From assembly GCA_938003955.1 (NCBI GenBank), contig CALKXE010000200.1, positions 1-36,207 of the forward strand: a DNA stretch of 36,207 bases, in the 5' to 3' direction. Shown here piece by piece: positions 18,030 to 25,830 of the stretch (position 1 is its first letter; every line of letters starts with the position of its first letter). The stretch comes from an uncultured Saprospiraceae bacterium (GTDB lineage Bacteria; Bacteroidota; Bacteroidia; Chitinophagales; Saprospiraceae). Below the pieces are notes generated by a model, which made no database searches, had not been told where the DNA came from, and worked only from the letters and a program-made list of their open reading frames with translations. The position numbers and the translations under genes were made by a program.

Positions 18030-18770
18030 TTAACCTCTAATTGAAATTGTATTTCCTCCGTATTCCTTGGCCATTTCTTTCATTTTTTCTTCTATGATTT
18101 TCTCATATTCTTCTTCTGTTACTTTTTTGCCGTCTTCAGGTATTTCGATTTTGCCTACTTCTTTGAGTTCTACTTTTGTAGCCTTTATCTCGAGGTGTCC
18201 ATCATTCAATGAAAACATCAATATCGCTCCTGGGAGTTGTCCATATGAACCAGGACCTGATTGAGTTCTTATTACTGGTGCAAACCATGCTACGATCTCT
18301 TCTCCATCTTCATTACTCGTAGTGGCTTTGGTACATTCGTATCCTAGATATTTTACTTTTTCGCTTGTTAATTTCCAGTTGTACTTTGGTAATTCCTTTT
18401 CAATTAAGAAAGCTTTGCCCATGAAATCCTCTTGGCTAACGCTTCTGTTTTCTTTGTGATTAGTATAGAGTTTAGCTTCTACATCACTTTCCATGATGAT
18501 CATTTTGATTGAGCCATCATCAGACGAAATTTCTGTGTCTTCTTTTACTTCATTTCCATCTATATAGATCGATTCATTTTTATTGAATATTAGATCTTTG
18601 GATACGGTACTGCTAGTAGGTAGCATTCCTGATAGATCAATGCCCGCTGGCATATTGTCCATTTTTATTTCTATTTTAGTTGTTGAGGTATAGGATATTA
18701 CCCCGGATGTTTGGGCGGATATCACTTGAGCTATTGAGAATAATGCGATAAGAAGACTTAATTTTTTCAT
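18030..18770 (-). CDS. GLPGLI family protein
   Basis: The 246-residue protein has a signal peptide (MKKLSLLIALFSIAQVISAQ) and then mainly beta-strand sequence. Residues 172-184, GPGSYGQLPGAIL, match the motif that names the GLPGLI family (GP..y.GLPGLIL). The preceding YLGYECTKATT and AWFAPVI segments also sit where family members have their conserved YKVQKAT-type and AWYT-type blocks. The C-terminus is a Lys/Glu-rich helix (about 215-235). GLPGLI proteins are periplasmic or outer-membrane-associated proteins of unknown biochemical role that often neighbour TonB-plug/OMP-barrel genes, as here. The gene is divergent from a two-component system. Its upstream region has TAGATTTG and the AGGT array, which suggests activation by the adjacent response regulator. 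Confidence 0.88.
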   Translation of the reverse strand: MKKLSLLIALFSIAQVISAQTSGVISYTSTTKIEIKMDNMPAGIDLSGMLPTSSTVSKDLIFNKNESIYIDGNEVKEDTEISSDDGSIKMIIMESDVEAKLYTNHKENRSVSQEDFMGKAFLIEKELPKYNWKLTSEKVKYLGYECTKATTSNEDGEEIVAWFAPVIRTQSGPGSYGQLPGAILMFSLNDGHLEIKATKVELKEVGKIEIPEDGKKVTEEEYEKIIEEKMKEMAKEYGGNTISIRG

Positions 18771-18842
18771 TGATAAATATTTTTGTGTTCGATGATTTAA
18801 TTTCTTGACTAGAATTATTGCTCTAGTGTTTCTTTGATATCA

Positions 18843-18850
18843 CAAATCTA
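18843..18850 (-). promoter_or_regulatory. -7 promoter element (TAGATTTG) of the GLPGLI gene
   Basis: On the minus strand 18850-18843 reads TAGATTTG, an exact TAnnTTTG. The start site would be near 18837, giving a leader of about 66 nt before ATG 18770. No TTG sits at the -33 position; the AGGT array begins there instead, 10 bp upstream, as expected of an activator-dependent promoter. Confidence 0.55.
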
Positions 18851-18860
18851 AGTTGACTTC

Positions 18861-18911
18861 AGGTCGAACTAGGTTAATTAAGGTAGAAGGAAGGTTAATT
18901 AAGGTTAATGA
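18861..18911. promoter_or_regulatory. Phased AGGT direct-repeat array (probable response-regulator operator)
   Basis: AGGT occurs at 18861, 18871, 18881, 18892 and 18902, i.e. steps of 10, 10, 11 and 10 bp, one turn of DNA each. Three boxes continue as AGGTTAAT, and two of these as AGGTTAATTA. A weaker sixth box (AGTTGACTTC) may begin at 18851. The array lies between divergent -7 elements of the GLPGLI gene (18850) and the sensor-kinase gene (18938). OmpR/PhoB-type regulators bind head-to-tail repeats with this spacing, and one is encoded at 20620. That it is the ligand is inference. Confidence 0.65.
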
Positions 18912-18937
18912 AAACAACAACGGGGATGTGTATGCCT

Positions 18938-18945
18938 TATCTTTG
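18938..18945 (+). promoter_or_regulatory. -7 promoter element (TATCTTTG) of the two-component operon
   Basis: TATCTTTG matches TAnnTTTG exactly. A start near 18951 leaves a leader of about 74 nt before ATG 19025. The last AGGT box ends about 28 bp upstream, in reach for regulation. Confidence 0.5.
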
Positions 18946-19024
18946 ACTTATCAGAAAAAAAGATGCTAAATCCTAACTATCCACCGCAAGCATCGGAGAA
19001 TTTAATGACTAAAATGAATACCAT

Positions 19025-20617
19025 ATGAGCAATAAAAAACTTCCATGGATATTAGTACTGAGTAGCGTGTTGTTACTGGTCGTCTTTGTTGCGTATTGGT
19101 TAATGACGAGTTACGAAAAAGAGAAACAACAACTGAATGAAGACATCAAAACGCAATTACAACTGGCATATGCTGAGGTGAAAGAATCTGATGTAACAGA
19201 ACGGTTGACTTATTTCTTTAAGTCCAATAATACGGACTCATTAGAGATTATGGGAGATTCTGTGAAGATCCAAATTAATGACCTTAGAATGTCTGTAGAT
19301 GGTGAGGAGCAAGAGTTGAAAACGCAAGAAATTAGAAGTGTAAAAGCAAATATATTAAACAATAATCATGCTGGAAATATCAAAACTGGGATTTCTGATT
19401 TTCTAATCAAGGCCAGGGACAATTCAATGTTTTCGGACACTTCAGCGGAGGTTTATTTTGAATATTTTGATGATGAATCTCCATCATTTACATTGATTCA
19501 GGATGAGAAAGGCCGGCCAAAATGGAGTAAGTCGGATAGCTTAGTCTCTGATGAAAGATTTCAGTTTCCCAAATACTCGGATATCACCAATAGTGATTTT
19601 AATGCCGATATTATTCTGAATAATGTTTTCAGTATTTCCGAGTCTAGGAATGATAAAACATATGCACTGTTCTCTACTAAGCTTACTGAGAATAGTCTAC
19701 CGGATAAATATTCAATTGTTGAAAACAAGGAAAGCATTCCCAATGGAATGAGAGTACAGTACACATCTCAAAGCTTTGGATTGAGTAATTGGATTGTAGA
19801 TGTCAAAGGGGTACAATCATTTATATTTAACAGGATGTTACCGATTATTTTATTCAGTTTGTTTCTGTTAGGAACAGTTGGTTTGGCTTTTTGGACATTG
19901 ATGCACAATTATATCAAGCAACAACAACTGGTGAAAGTCAAAAGCGAATTCATCAATAATATGACGCATGAACTGAAAACACCATTGGCAACCATGTCGG
20001 TAGCACTGGAAGCGATATCAGGTTTCGACCTTACCAAAGATGCAGAGAAGACCAAAGAATATATCGATATATCTAGGCATGAAGTAAGTCGCTTGACGAT
20101 GTTAGTTGATAAGGTGCTCAATATTGCAGTGTTTGACAGAGAGGATAGTAATATCAAGATGGGCACAATCAAGATCAATAAAATTATTGATGATGTGATT
20201 GACTCTATGAAACTCCAGTTTGATAATAAAAATGCTGAAGTAATATTTCAGAATTTATCATCAAGTCCTTCTATAAAAGGAGATGCCGTTCACTTAACCA
20301 ATGTGGTTAATAATATATTAGACAATGCCTTGAAGTATAGTGGCGAATTACCCAAAGTTGATGTTAAGATGACAGAGGAGAACGGGAATGTGAAGATTAT
20401 AGTCAAGGACAATGGAATCGGCATTTCAAAAGCGAACTCTGATAAGGTATTTGATCGATTCTTTAGAGTGCCGACTAATGATCAACATGATGTGAAAGGT
20501 CATGGATTGGGATTAAGTTATGTCAAGGATGTAATCGAAAAACATGGCGGTCAGATATTCGTCTCTAGTGTGATAAACGAAGGAACAACATTTACTGTAA
20601 CTCTTCCAAAATTGTAA
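19025..20617 (+). CDS. Sensor histidine kinase (HisKA/HATPase, two transmembrane segments)
   Basis: In the 530-residue protein, a transmembrane helix (about 7-27) leads into a periplasmic sensing region (about 30-265) of unknown fold. A second helix (about 271-295) follows. The kinase core has the HisKA H-box FINNMTHELKTPLAT with phospho-acceptor His315. The HATPase domain shows the N-box NVVNNILDNALKYS (about 426-439), the G1 box VKDNGIGIS (about 460-468) and the G2 box GHGLGLSYV (about 492-500). The response-regulator gene begins 2 bp after the stop, so they form one operon. The general layout resembles RprX-type kinases of Bacteroidota. The signal sensed is unknown; the divergent GLPGLI/OMP genes suggest an envelope or outer-membrane cue, which is inference. 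Confidence 0.92.
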   Translation: MSNKKLPWILVLSSVLLLVVFVAYWLMTSYEKEKQQLNEDIKTQLQLAYAEVKESDVTERLTYFFKSNNTDSLEIMGDSVKIQINDLRMSVDGEEQELKTQEIRSVKANILNNNHAGNIKTGISDFLIKARDNSMFSDTSAEVYFEYFDDESPSFTLIQDEKGRPKWSKSDSLVSDERFQFPKYSDITNSDFNADIILNNVFSISESRNDKTYALFSTKLTENSLPDKYSIVENKESIPNGMRVQYTSQSFGLSNWIVDVKGVQSFIFNRMLPIILFSLFLLGTVGLAFWTLMHNYIKQQQLVKVKSEFINNMTHELKTPLATMSVALEAISGFDLTKDAEKTKEYIDISRHEVSRLTMLVDKVLNIAVFDREDSNIKMGTIKINKIIDDVIDSMKLQFDNKNAEVIFQNLSSSPSIKGDAVHLTNVVNNILDNALKYSGELPKVDVKMTEENGNVKIIVKDNGIGISKANSDKVFDRFFRVPTNDQHDVKGHGLGLSYVKDVIEKHGGQIFVSSVINEGTTFTVTLPKL

Positions 20618-20619
20618 CC

Positions 20620-21309
20620 ATGAGTAAGGTATTATACATAGAAGATGAGGCGTTTCTAGCTAAGATAGTAAAGGAAAGTTTAGAGCGATTGGGACATGAA
20701 GTGATTCATCAATTTGATGGTAAAGGAATAGATAGAATATACAGAGACTTCGCACCGGATATCTGTCTATTTGATATCATGTTGCCCTATAAAAACGGGT
20801 ATGAATTGGCCAAAGAAATTAGACAGGTGGATAATAAGATTCCGATAATTTTCTTAACTGCAAAAAGCCAAACTCAAGATGTAGTAACGGGATTCGAAGC
20901 GGGTGGTAATGATTACATTAAGAAGCCATTTAGCATAGAGGAACTAGAAGTTAGAATTCAGAACTTGCTGCGTATTACAACAGGATCGAGCAAGCTAGAA
21001 GTGAAACGTAAAGAGGTCTCAATTGGGAAGTATTATACTTTCTATCCTGTGAAACATCAACTAAAATCAGAGTCAGAAAATAGAACTTTGTCTCATAAGG
21101 AAAGTCAAATACTTGAGCTCCTTTGCAATAATATCAACACAACAACCGACAGAAAAGAAATTCTGCTCAAGGTATGGAGCGATGATTCTTACTTCAATAG
21201 CCGGAATCTTGATGTGTATATCAGGAAATTAAGAGGCTATTTGTCTCAAGATGATAAGGTGAATATAATGACGCTCAAAGGGGTAGGGTATCACTTCTTA
21301 GTAGAATGA
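20620..21309 (+). CDS. OmpR-family response regulator
   Basis: The 229-residue protein has a receiver domain (1-118) with acidic residues Glu8-Asp9, phospho-acceptor Asp52 in CLFDIMLPYKNG, Thr80 in IIFLTA and Lys102 before Pro103. All conserved residues are present. Residues 130-229 form the winged-helix DNA-binding domain (LSHKESQILELL, SRNLDVYIRKLRGYL, MTLKGVGYHFLV). It is an RprY-like transcription factor, expected to bind tandem direct repeats as a phosphorylated dimer. It starts 2 bp after the kinase gene, so the two are translationally close or coupled. The AGGT array about 1.7 kb upstream, at the head of this operon, is the obvious candidate target, which would mean autoregulation as well as control of the GLPGLI gene. 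Confidence 0.94.
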   Translation: MSKVLYIEDEAFLAKIVKESLERLGHEVIHQFDGKGIDRIYRDFAPDICLFDIMLPYKNGYELAKEIRQVDNKIPIIFLTAKSQTQDVVTGFEAGGNDYIKKPFSIEELEVRIQNLLRITTGSSKLEVKRKEVSIGKYYTFYPVKHQLKSESENRTLSHKESQILELLCNNINTTTDRKEILLKVWSDDSYFNSRNLDVYIRKLRGYLSQDDKVNIMTLKGVGYHFLVE

Positions 21310-21324
21310 GATGCTAAAAATAAA

Positions 21325-21963
21325 TCAATCTTCTTTCATATACTTCCAAGTATAAGTAGCTAACACAGCGCCAATAATAGGAGCAACAATATATATCCAA
21401 AGGTGGGTTATGTTACCGGATACGATCGCAGGTGCTATGGATCGAGCGGGATTCATAGATGCTCCAGTGATTGGTCCAGCAAAGGTCGCCTCGAGCATGA
21501 CTACGGCTCCGACCGCGGCACCGGTTAAGATGCTTATTTGCTTGTTTTGACTCACAAAAATGATTACGAGCATCAAGAAATATGTCAATATAATCTCTAG
21601 TATAAATGATTGTTGCCAACTGCCAAACGGCAAAGTAGCTCCAAGTTTTTCGTTTGTGGGGAATAGAAATGCCAATGTGAATGAAGCCAAAAATGCGCCC
21701 AATAATTGTGCGATAATATAACCAGGTACAAGCTTCCTGTCGAATCTGTCAGTAAGCGCAAAGCCAAGTGTTACAGCTGGATTAATATGCGCTCCCGATA
21801 TCTTTCCAAATGTATAGATCATGGCCATTACGATCGCGCCAAATGTAAGACCGATGCCTACATTAGTGACTGTACCATTCGTAACATCATTAATTACCAT
21901 GGCTCCAGTACCGCAAAATATAAGTCCAAAAGTACCGATGAGTTCCGCTAAGTATTTTTTCAT
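21325..21963 (-). CDS. Aquaporin / MIP-family channel, NIP-like
   Basis: The 212-residue, six-helix membrane protein has both half-helix signatures: SGAHINPAVTLG (NPA at 61-63) and GASMNPARSIAPAI (NPA at 171-173, Arg174). Lined up on E. coli AqpZ, the selectivity filter would be Phe41, Ala159, Ala168 and Arg174; AqpZ has Phe, His, Thr, Arg. Loss of the histidine and the string TFAGPITGASMNPARS resemble NIP-type channels (plant NIPs and their bacterial relatives), which pass glycerol, metalloid acids or small polar solutes. This is not a typical water-only AqpZ. The gene converges on the response-regulator gene with 15 bp between stops. Substrate cannot be settled from sequence, and no arsenic-resistance gene lies nearby. 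Confidence 0.9.
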   Translation of the reverse strand: MKKYLAELIGTFGLIFCGTGAMVINDVTNGTVTNVGIGLTFGAIVMAMIYTFGKISGAHINPAVTLGFALTDRFDRKLVPGYIIAQLLGAFLASFTLAFLFPTNEKLGATLPFGSWQQSFILEIILTYFLMLVIIFVSQNKQISILTGAAVGAVVMLEATFAGPITGASMNPARSIAPAIVSGNITHLWIYIVAPIIGAVLATYTWKYMKED

Positions 21964-22074
21964 TTCTACGTAATTGAATTTTATTTGGGAGCAAGCTACA
22001 AGTTTCTTTTTTATTTTTAACTATTCGATATTTCGATATTAGACTTTTAGTTCAGGCTTTTGATCGCCAACCCT

Positions 22075-22144
22075 AACTGAGCGAAGCCAAAACCCCGTTA
22101 ACTAAGCGAAGCCAAAACTCCGTTAACTGAGCGAAGCCGAAGTT
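22075..22144. repeat. 25-bp tandem repeat, three copies, overlapping the 3' end of the VOC gene
   Basis: Units start at 22075, 22100 and 22125. Each begins AACTGAGCGAAGCC or AACTAAGCGAAGCC and, in the first two, ends AAAACYCCGTT. The period is exactly 25 bp. On the minus strand the core is GGCTTCGCTCAG, the same core seen at 33121-33160. The third copy is truncated and supplies the last codons and stop of the VOC gene. Confidence 0.85.
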
Positions 22145-22527
22145 ACCGGAGTACAAACCTCTATCAACACCCCATTAATATCTCTCAAATATCCAACTTT
22201 CTGGCCCCACGGTTTTTCTACTATTTTTTCAAATACTTCAGCACCATGGTCTATTGCATTTTGAAAATCTACTTCAATGTTTTCTGTAGTGAATGCCAAT
22301 TCAATTCCAACTGTCTTTTTAGTCTTGTCTACCTTGTCGAAGCCTTTTGAGAAATTGGAAGCACCCAGTTCTAATGAAGCAAAAGAGATGGTCGTCCCTC
22401 CAGTGTCTAACTCTCCATAGTCATTTTCTGGAGTGATGAATTTGCGCTGGAACCCAAACGCCTTCTCATAGAACTCAATGGTCTGAGTAACATGCTCTAC
22501 ATAGATTATGGTATACGAATACTTCAT
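22123..22527 (-). CDS. VOC (glyoxalase/bleomycin-resistance/dioxygenase fold) family protein
   Basis: The 134-residue protein fills a single VOC domain: two beta-alpha-beta-beta-beta modules, the first opening YSYTIIYVEHVTQTIEFYEKAF, the second GIELAFTTENIEVDF. The late strand VGYLRDINGVLIEVCTP contains the family's conserved glutamate near the end. VOC proteins cover glyoxalases, extradiol dioxygenases, antibiotic-binding and epimerase functions; the metal ligands are not complete enough here to choose one. The final residues TSASLS and the TAA stop are encoded by the last copy of a 25-bp tandem repeat, so the natural C-terminus may have been replaced by repeat sequence. It stands alone on the minus strand between the aquaporin and DUF2490 genes. 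Confidence 0.85.
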   Translation of the reverse strand: MKYSYTIIYVEHVTQTIEFYEKAFGFQRKFITPENDYGELDTGGTTISFASLELGASNFSKGFDKVDKTKKTVGIELAFTTENIEVDFQNAIDHGAEVFEKIVEKPWGQKVGYLRDINGVLIEVCTPVTSASLS

Positions 22528-22718
22528 ATGATTAAAATTTCATGTTTCTGTAAATCAACATTAATACTTAAACGTCTCTTTGGGTGAATGAGGCTTGTTT
22601 TCTAGTATCATTTTTAATGAAAATTTAAGGGTACTAAAAAATAACCATGACTCTTGATTATTTCCTTTGGTATCAAAAACTTAGTCATTGGAGTTTCATA
22701 GACAGTAAGGATAGCAGA

Positions 22719-23399
22719 TTAGAAATTAACGAATGCTAAGAGATTGACTTGATCACGACTTCGACCATTGAGGAATTGATTCATATAGCCAAGTTCCATT
22801 TTAAGATTGTCATTTATTTTGTAGCCGATACCACCATATAGTCGATTTCTATCAAAAACTTCAGCAACAGTATTAATGAAGATTTCGTCATAGATAGACA
22901 GGTATAGTGGATTCTTACCTTCATTTAAGTTTAGCAAAGGCACATTAATACCTAAGAAATATCTTACTCTGAGTTTGATGTCGTCAGCCACAAACCTCTG
23001 CTCAAACCTATATCTGTGTTGTAGACTAACTTTCCCAACCTTCTGTTTTGTTATGAGCTGTTGGAAGATTCTATGTTCACCTATAGATACTTTTACATCA
23101 GAAAGCCCCAGATAGTTTTCAGAATGAATATATCCGTAACCTAGTAGAAGATTGGATCCATTCTCGTTAAGATTATAACCTATACCCGTTCGGAGAAGCA
23201 GTTGCTCGAGATCTCCTATAGCATTGTAGTTTCTGTATTGAACTTCATGATGAATGTTCCATTTTGAATCTACTTTCTTATTGCCAATGTATATCAGCCA
23301 ATTTCCAAGATTGCTTTCCTGAGCAGCAACACTTTGAACACCAGAAAATAGGATGAAAACCATAACGATTTTTATTAAGAAAGAATCTATTTTTTTCAT
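22719..23399 (-). CDS. DUF2490 domain-containing outer-membrane protein
   Basis: The 226-residue protein has a signal peptide (about 1-27, cleavage near SVAAQE) followed by the NLGNWLIYIGNKKVDSKWNI start and HHEVQYRNY strand typical of DUF2490. About ten amphipathic strands follow, such as RTGIGYNL, LLLGYGYIH, VSLQHRYRFEQRF, LRVRYFLGI and LYGGIGYKI, ending in LLAFVNF with a terminal Phe, as in outer-membrane barrels. Its function is unknown; members look like small outer-membrane barrels. It is divergent from the sodium/solute symporter gene with 213 bp between the starts, so shared regulation is possible, but no clear operator was seen. Confidence 0.85.
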   Translation of the reverse strand: MKKIDSFLIKIVMVFILFSGVQSVAAQESNLGNWLIYIGNKKVDSKWNIHHEVQYRNYNAIGDLEQLLLRTGIGYNLNENGSNLLLGYGYIHSENYLGLSDVKVSIGEHRIFQQLITKQKVGKVSLQHRYRFEQRFVADDIKLRVRYFLGINVPLLNLNEGKNPLYLSIYDEIFINTVAEVFDRNRLYGGIGYKINDNLKMELGYMNQFLNGRSRDQVNLLAFVNF

Positions 23400-23612
23400 G
23401 TGAATGAGGTTATGGGTATTACAAGATCTAAGCGAAAGACAGTAATGCTGTCATTAAGTTTAAATGTAATGATTATTTTTTACGAACGCTATAATAACTT
23501 TAGTTTTTTCGATTGACAAAAATCTGTATTTAAAATTTCTATTGCCTAGAAGCAATTCCTTCCACTTAAATTTTTAACTTGAACTCTTAACGTAAAATAT
23601 ACACAAAGCCCC

Positions 23613-25478
23613 ATGATAGGTATTATTTCATTTTTAGGATTTACAGCATTAGTCGCAGTCATCGCATTTATGGCTACTAGGACAACTGACGAAGATACAT
23701 CAGACGGATACTTTCTTGGAGGTAGGAGTCTCGGAGCAGTGGTGATCGCAGGATCATTATTGTTGACCAATCTATCTACTGAGCAGATCGTTGGACTTAA
23801 CGGGCAAGCCTATAATGAAGGGATCTTAGTAATGGTGTGGGAGACATTAGCGGCATTGGCTATGGTTGTTACAGCGATTTGGCTCCTTCCTCGATATTTG
23901 AAAGGAGGAATCTCTACCGTTCCCCAATATCTCGAAGAACGGTATGATACCATGACCAAGACTTGGGTGTCAGGCTTGTTTCTAACAGGCTATGTTGTTG
24001 TATTATTACCTATCGTACTTTATTCTGGTGCAGTTGCATTCACTGCAATGTTTGAAATTCCAGAAATGCTTAATATATCCAAAACAGCCAGTATCTGGTT
24101 GTGTGTTTGGAGTATTGGTTTGATAGGGTCTTTGTATGCGATATTTGGTGGGCTCAAAGCGGTTGCAGTATCTGATACGATCAATGCGATAGGACTTTTA
24201 ATTGGTGGATTGATGATACCTGTATTTGGTTTGATGGCAATAGGTGATGGAAGTATTATGGGCGGTTTGTCTGCATTGACTGCAGCACATCCAGAAAAGT
24301 TTGATGCGATTGGAAGTGCGTCTTCATCGGTTCCATTTGCGACGATATTCACGGGTATGATGTTGGTTCAGTTATTCTATTGGGGTACGAATCAGGCAAT
24401 CATCCAGAGAGCATTAGCAGCGAGTAGCCTCAAAGAAGGACAAAAAGGATTACTATTAGCAAGTTTTATAAAGATACTAGGACCTCTTTTAGTGGTGCTA
24501 CCAGGTATTATTGCATGGCATATGTTCGGTGGTACATTAGATAGTGGTGATGAAGCATATCCTACATTAGTAAGAAAAGTACTACCGGCTCCTTTATTAG
24601 GATTCTTTGCCGCAGTTATTTTTGGAGCGATTCTAAGTTCATTTAACAGTGCTTTGAATAGTTCGGTTACACTGTTTGGTCTTGATATCTATAAAGAGCA
24701 CTTTAACAAAGAGGCTAGTGAAAGAACTGTCGTAAAAGCGGGAAAAACATTTGGTGTTCTTTTAGCGGTAATGGCTATGTTTATTGCACCGTTTATAGCA
24801 AATGCACCTGATGGTCTTTTTGGATACCTACAAGAAATTAATGGATGTTATTCTATTCCAATACTTACGATTATTGTTGTTGGGTTCTTTACGAAATTTG
24901 TGCCAGCGAAGGCTGCGAAGGTGGGTCTTATCTTAGGTGTAGTTCTGTATTGTATTAGTCAATTTGGATTGAAGCCAATGATGATAAACTCAAACCTGAA
25001 TGAGAATAATCAAGAGATTTTGGCCATGGCAAACAATTTGGCCGCTGAGCTAGCGAATTTGCCTAATAACAATAGCGAAGAAATTAGTGATCTGAAATCA
25101 AGCTTAAACGGTCTAATCAGTGCAGATGAAATAGATTCTGATCTAACTAAATCAGTAACGAAAAACTTCGACGCTGTCAAAAAACTATACAAGAAAGATG
25201 CAGTTAGTGCACCTAGTTTAATACAAGCTGGAAGTCAGCTAGGAGATAAGGTTAGTAGCATTACTAAGACTTCTTATCCTCATTTCTTACACGTAATGGC
25301 TTTCTTGTTTTTACTTAACTCAATCATCATGTTGATCATCGGTAAAATGAACCCAAGAGAAACTCCATTCTATCAGAAGTATACAGAGCAAGTAGATATA
25401 GAACCATGGTCACTTGTGAAGCCAGTTGGTATAGTAGTTTGTGTGATTGTGATAGGAATATATATATACTTTTCATAG
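23613..25478 (+). CDS. Sodium/solute symporter (SSS/SLC5 family) with an unusual soluble insert
   Basis: The 621-residue inner-membrane protein has the LeuT-fold SSS pattern: YFLGGRSLGAVVIAGSLLLTNLSTEQ near the first core helices, YWGTNQAIIQRALAA (about 256-270) as in vSGLT relatives, and LSSFNSALNSSVTLF (about 341-355). Ser342 and Ser343 there lie at the position of the Na2-site serines. Such carriers bring in sugars or other small organic solutes with sodium; vSGLT-like features favour a sugar, but this is inference. Between about residues 455 and 555, after helix LGVVLYCISQFGLKP, there are about 100 polar, helix-forming residues (NLAAELANLPNNNSEE, LTKSVTKNFDAVKKLYKK) before the membrane helices resume. 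Most family members have a short loop there. The frame is intact throughout. No sugar-processing gene is adjacent; the nearest is the ROK kinase at 28.9 kb. Confidence 0.92.
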   Translation: MIGIISFLGFTALVAVIAFMATRTTDEDTSDGYFLGGRSLGAVVIAGSLLLTNLSTEQIVGLNGQAYNEGILVMVWETLAALAMVVTAIWLLPRYLKGGISTVPQYLEERYDTMTKTWVSGLFLTGYVVVLLPIVLYSGAVAFTAMFEIPEMLNISKTASIWLCVWSIGLIGSLYAIFGGLKAVAVSDTINAIGLLIGGLMIPVFGLMAIGDGSIMGGLSALTAAHPEKFDAIGSASSSVPFATIFTGMMLVQLFYWGTNQAIIQRALAASSLKEGQKGLLLASFIKILGPLLVVLPGIIAWHMFGGTLDSGDEAYPTLVRKVLPAPLLGFFAAVIFGAILSSFNSALNSSVTLFGLDIYKEHFNKEASERTVVKAGKTFGVLLAVMAMFIAPFIANAPDGLFGYLQEINGCYSIPILTIIVVGFFTKFVPAKAAKVGLILGVVLYCISQFGLKPMMINSNLNENNQEILAMANNLAAELANLPNNNSEEISDLKSSLNGLISADEIDSDLTKSVTKNFDAVKKLYKKDAVSAPSLIQAGSQLGDKVSSITKTSYPHFLHVMAFLFLLNSIIMLIIGKMNPRETPFYQKYTEQVDIEPWSLVKPVGIVVCVIVIGIYIYFS

Positions 25479-25743
25479 AGAAAAGATTCCTATAGACTTA
25501 TTGAATAGCCTTGATCATTGAGTTGAACGAGAGTGAAAATCGGTGAGCATTCAGGGTCAACAATTAATTTGCAATAACACTAGTTCGGGATATTCGCAAA
25601 TAGCGAAATCCCTTATAGATTATGAGTTCCCATCACATTACTTCTGAACTATTACTCGTTTTTTGAATGTTTTATCGTAAAAACGGTGTAATGAGATTTA
25701 AACTTTCTTCGCCGCTCGCCCAAGAGTGGGTTGCAACGAAGAG

Positions 25744-25830
25744 GCAAACGCGCGTAGGCTTTTTTAGCGCTGCCGGCGTTCATTTCTTTCTTGAAAAAGA
25801 AACTACGCGCGTTTGCTATGCAAGCCACTC
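25744..25830. repeat. Inverted repeat carrying the GCGTTTGCT..GCAAGCCA dispersed unit
   Basis: GCAAACGCGCGTAG (25744-25757) and CTACGCGCGTTTGC (25803-25816) are perfect reverse complements 45 bp apart. Similarity continues imperfectly outward: TTGCAACCCAC, read on the minus strand of the left flank, against ATGCAAGCCAC on the right. The interval contains a small TTTCTTT/AAAGAAA hairpin. The right arm is a copy of the unit at 9345-9366. Confidence 0.7.

Noticed and set aside
22075-22144. Possible CRISPR array
   Set aside because: Contiguous 25-bp units without unique spacers and no cas genes; a simple tandem repeat.
24020-24352. 110-codon minus-strand open frame
   Set aside because: Antisense to conserved symporter helices; no family pattern of its own.
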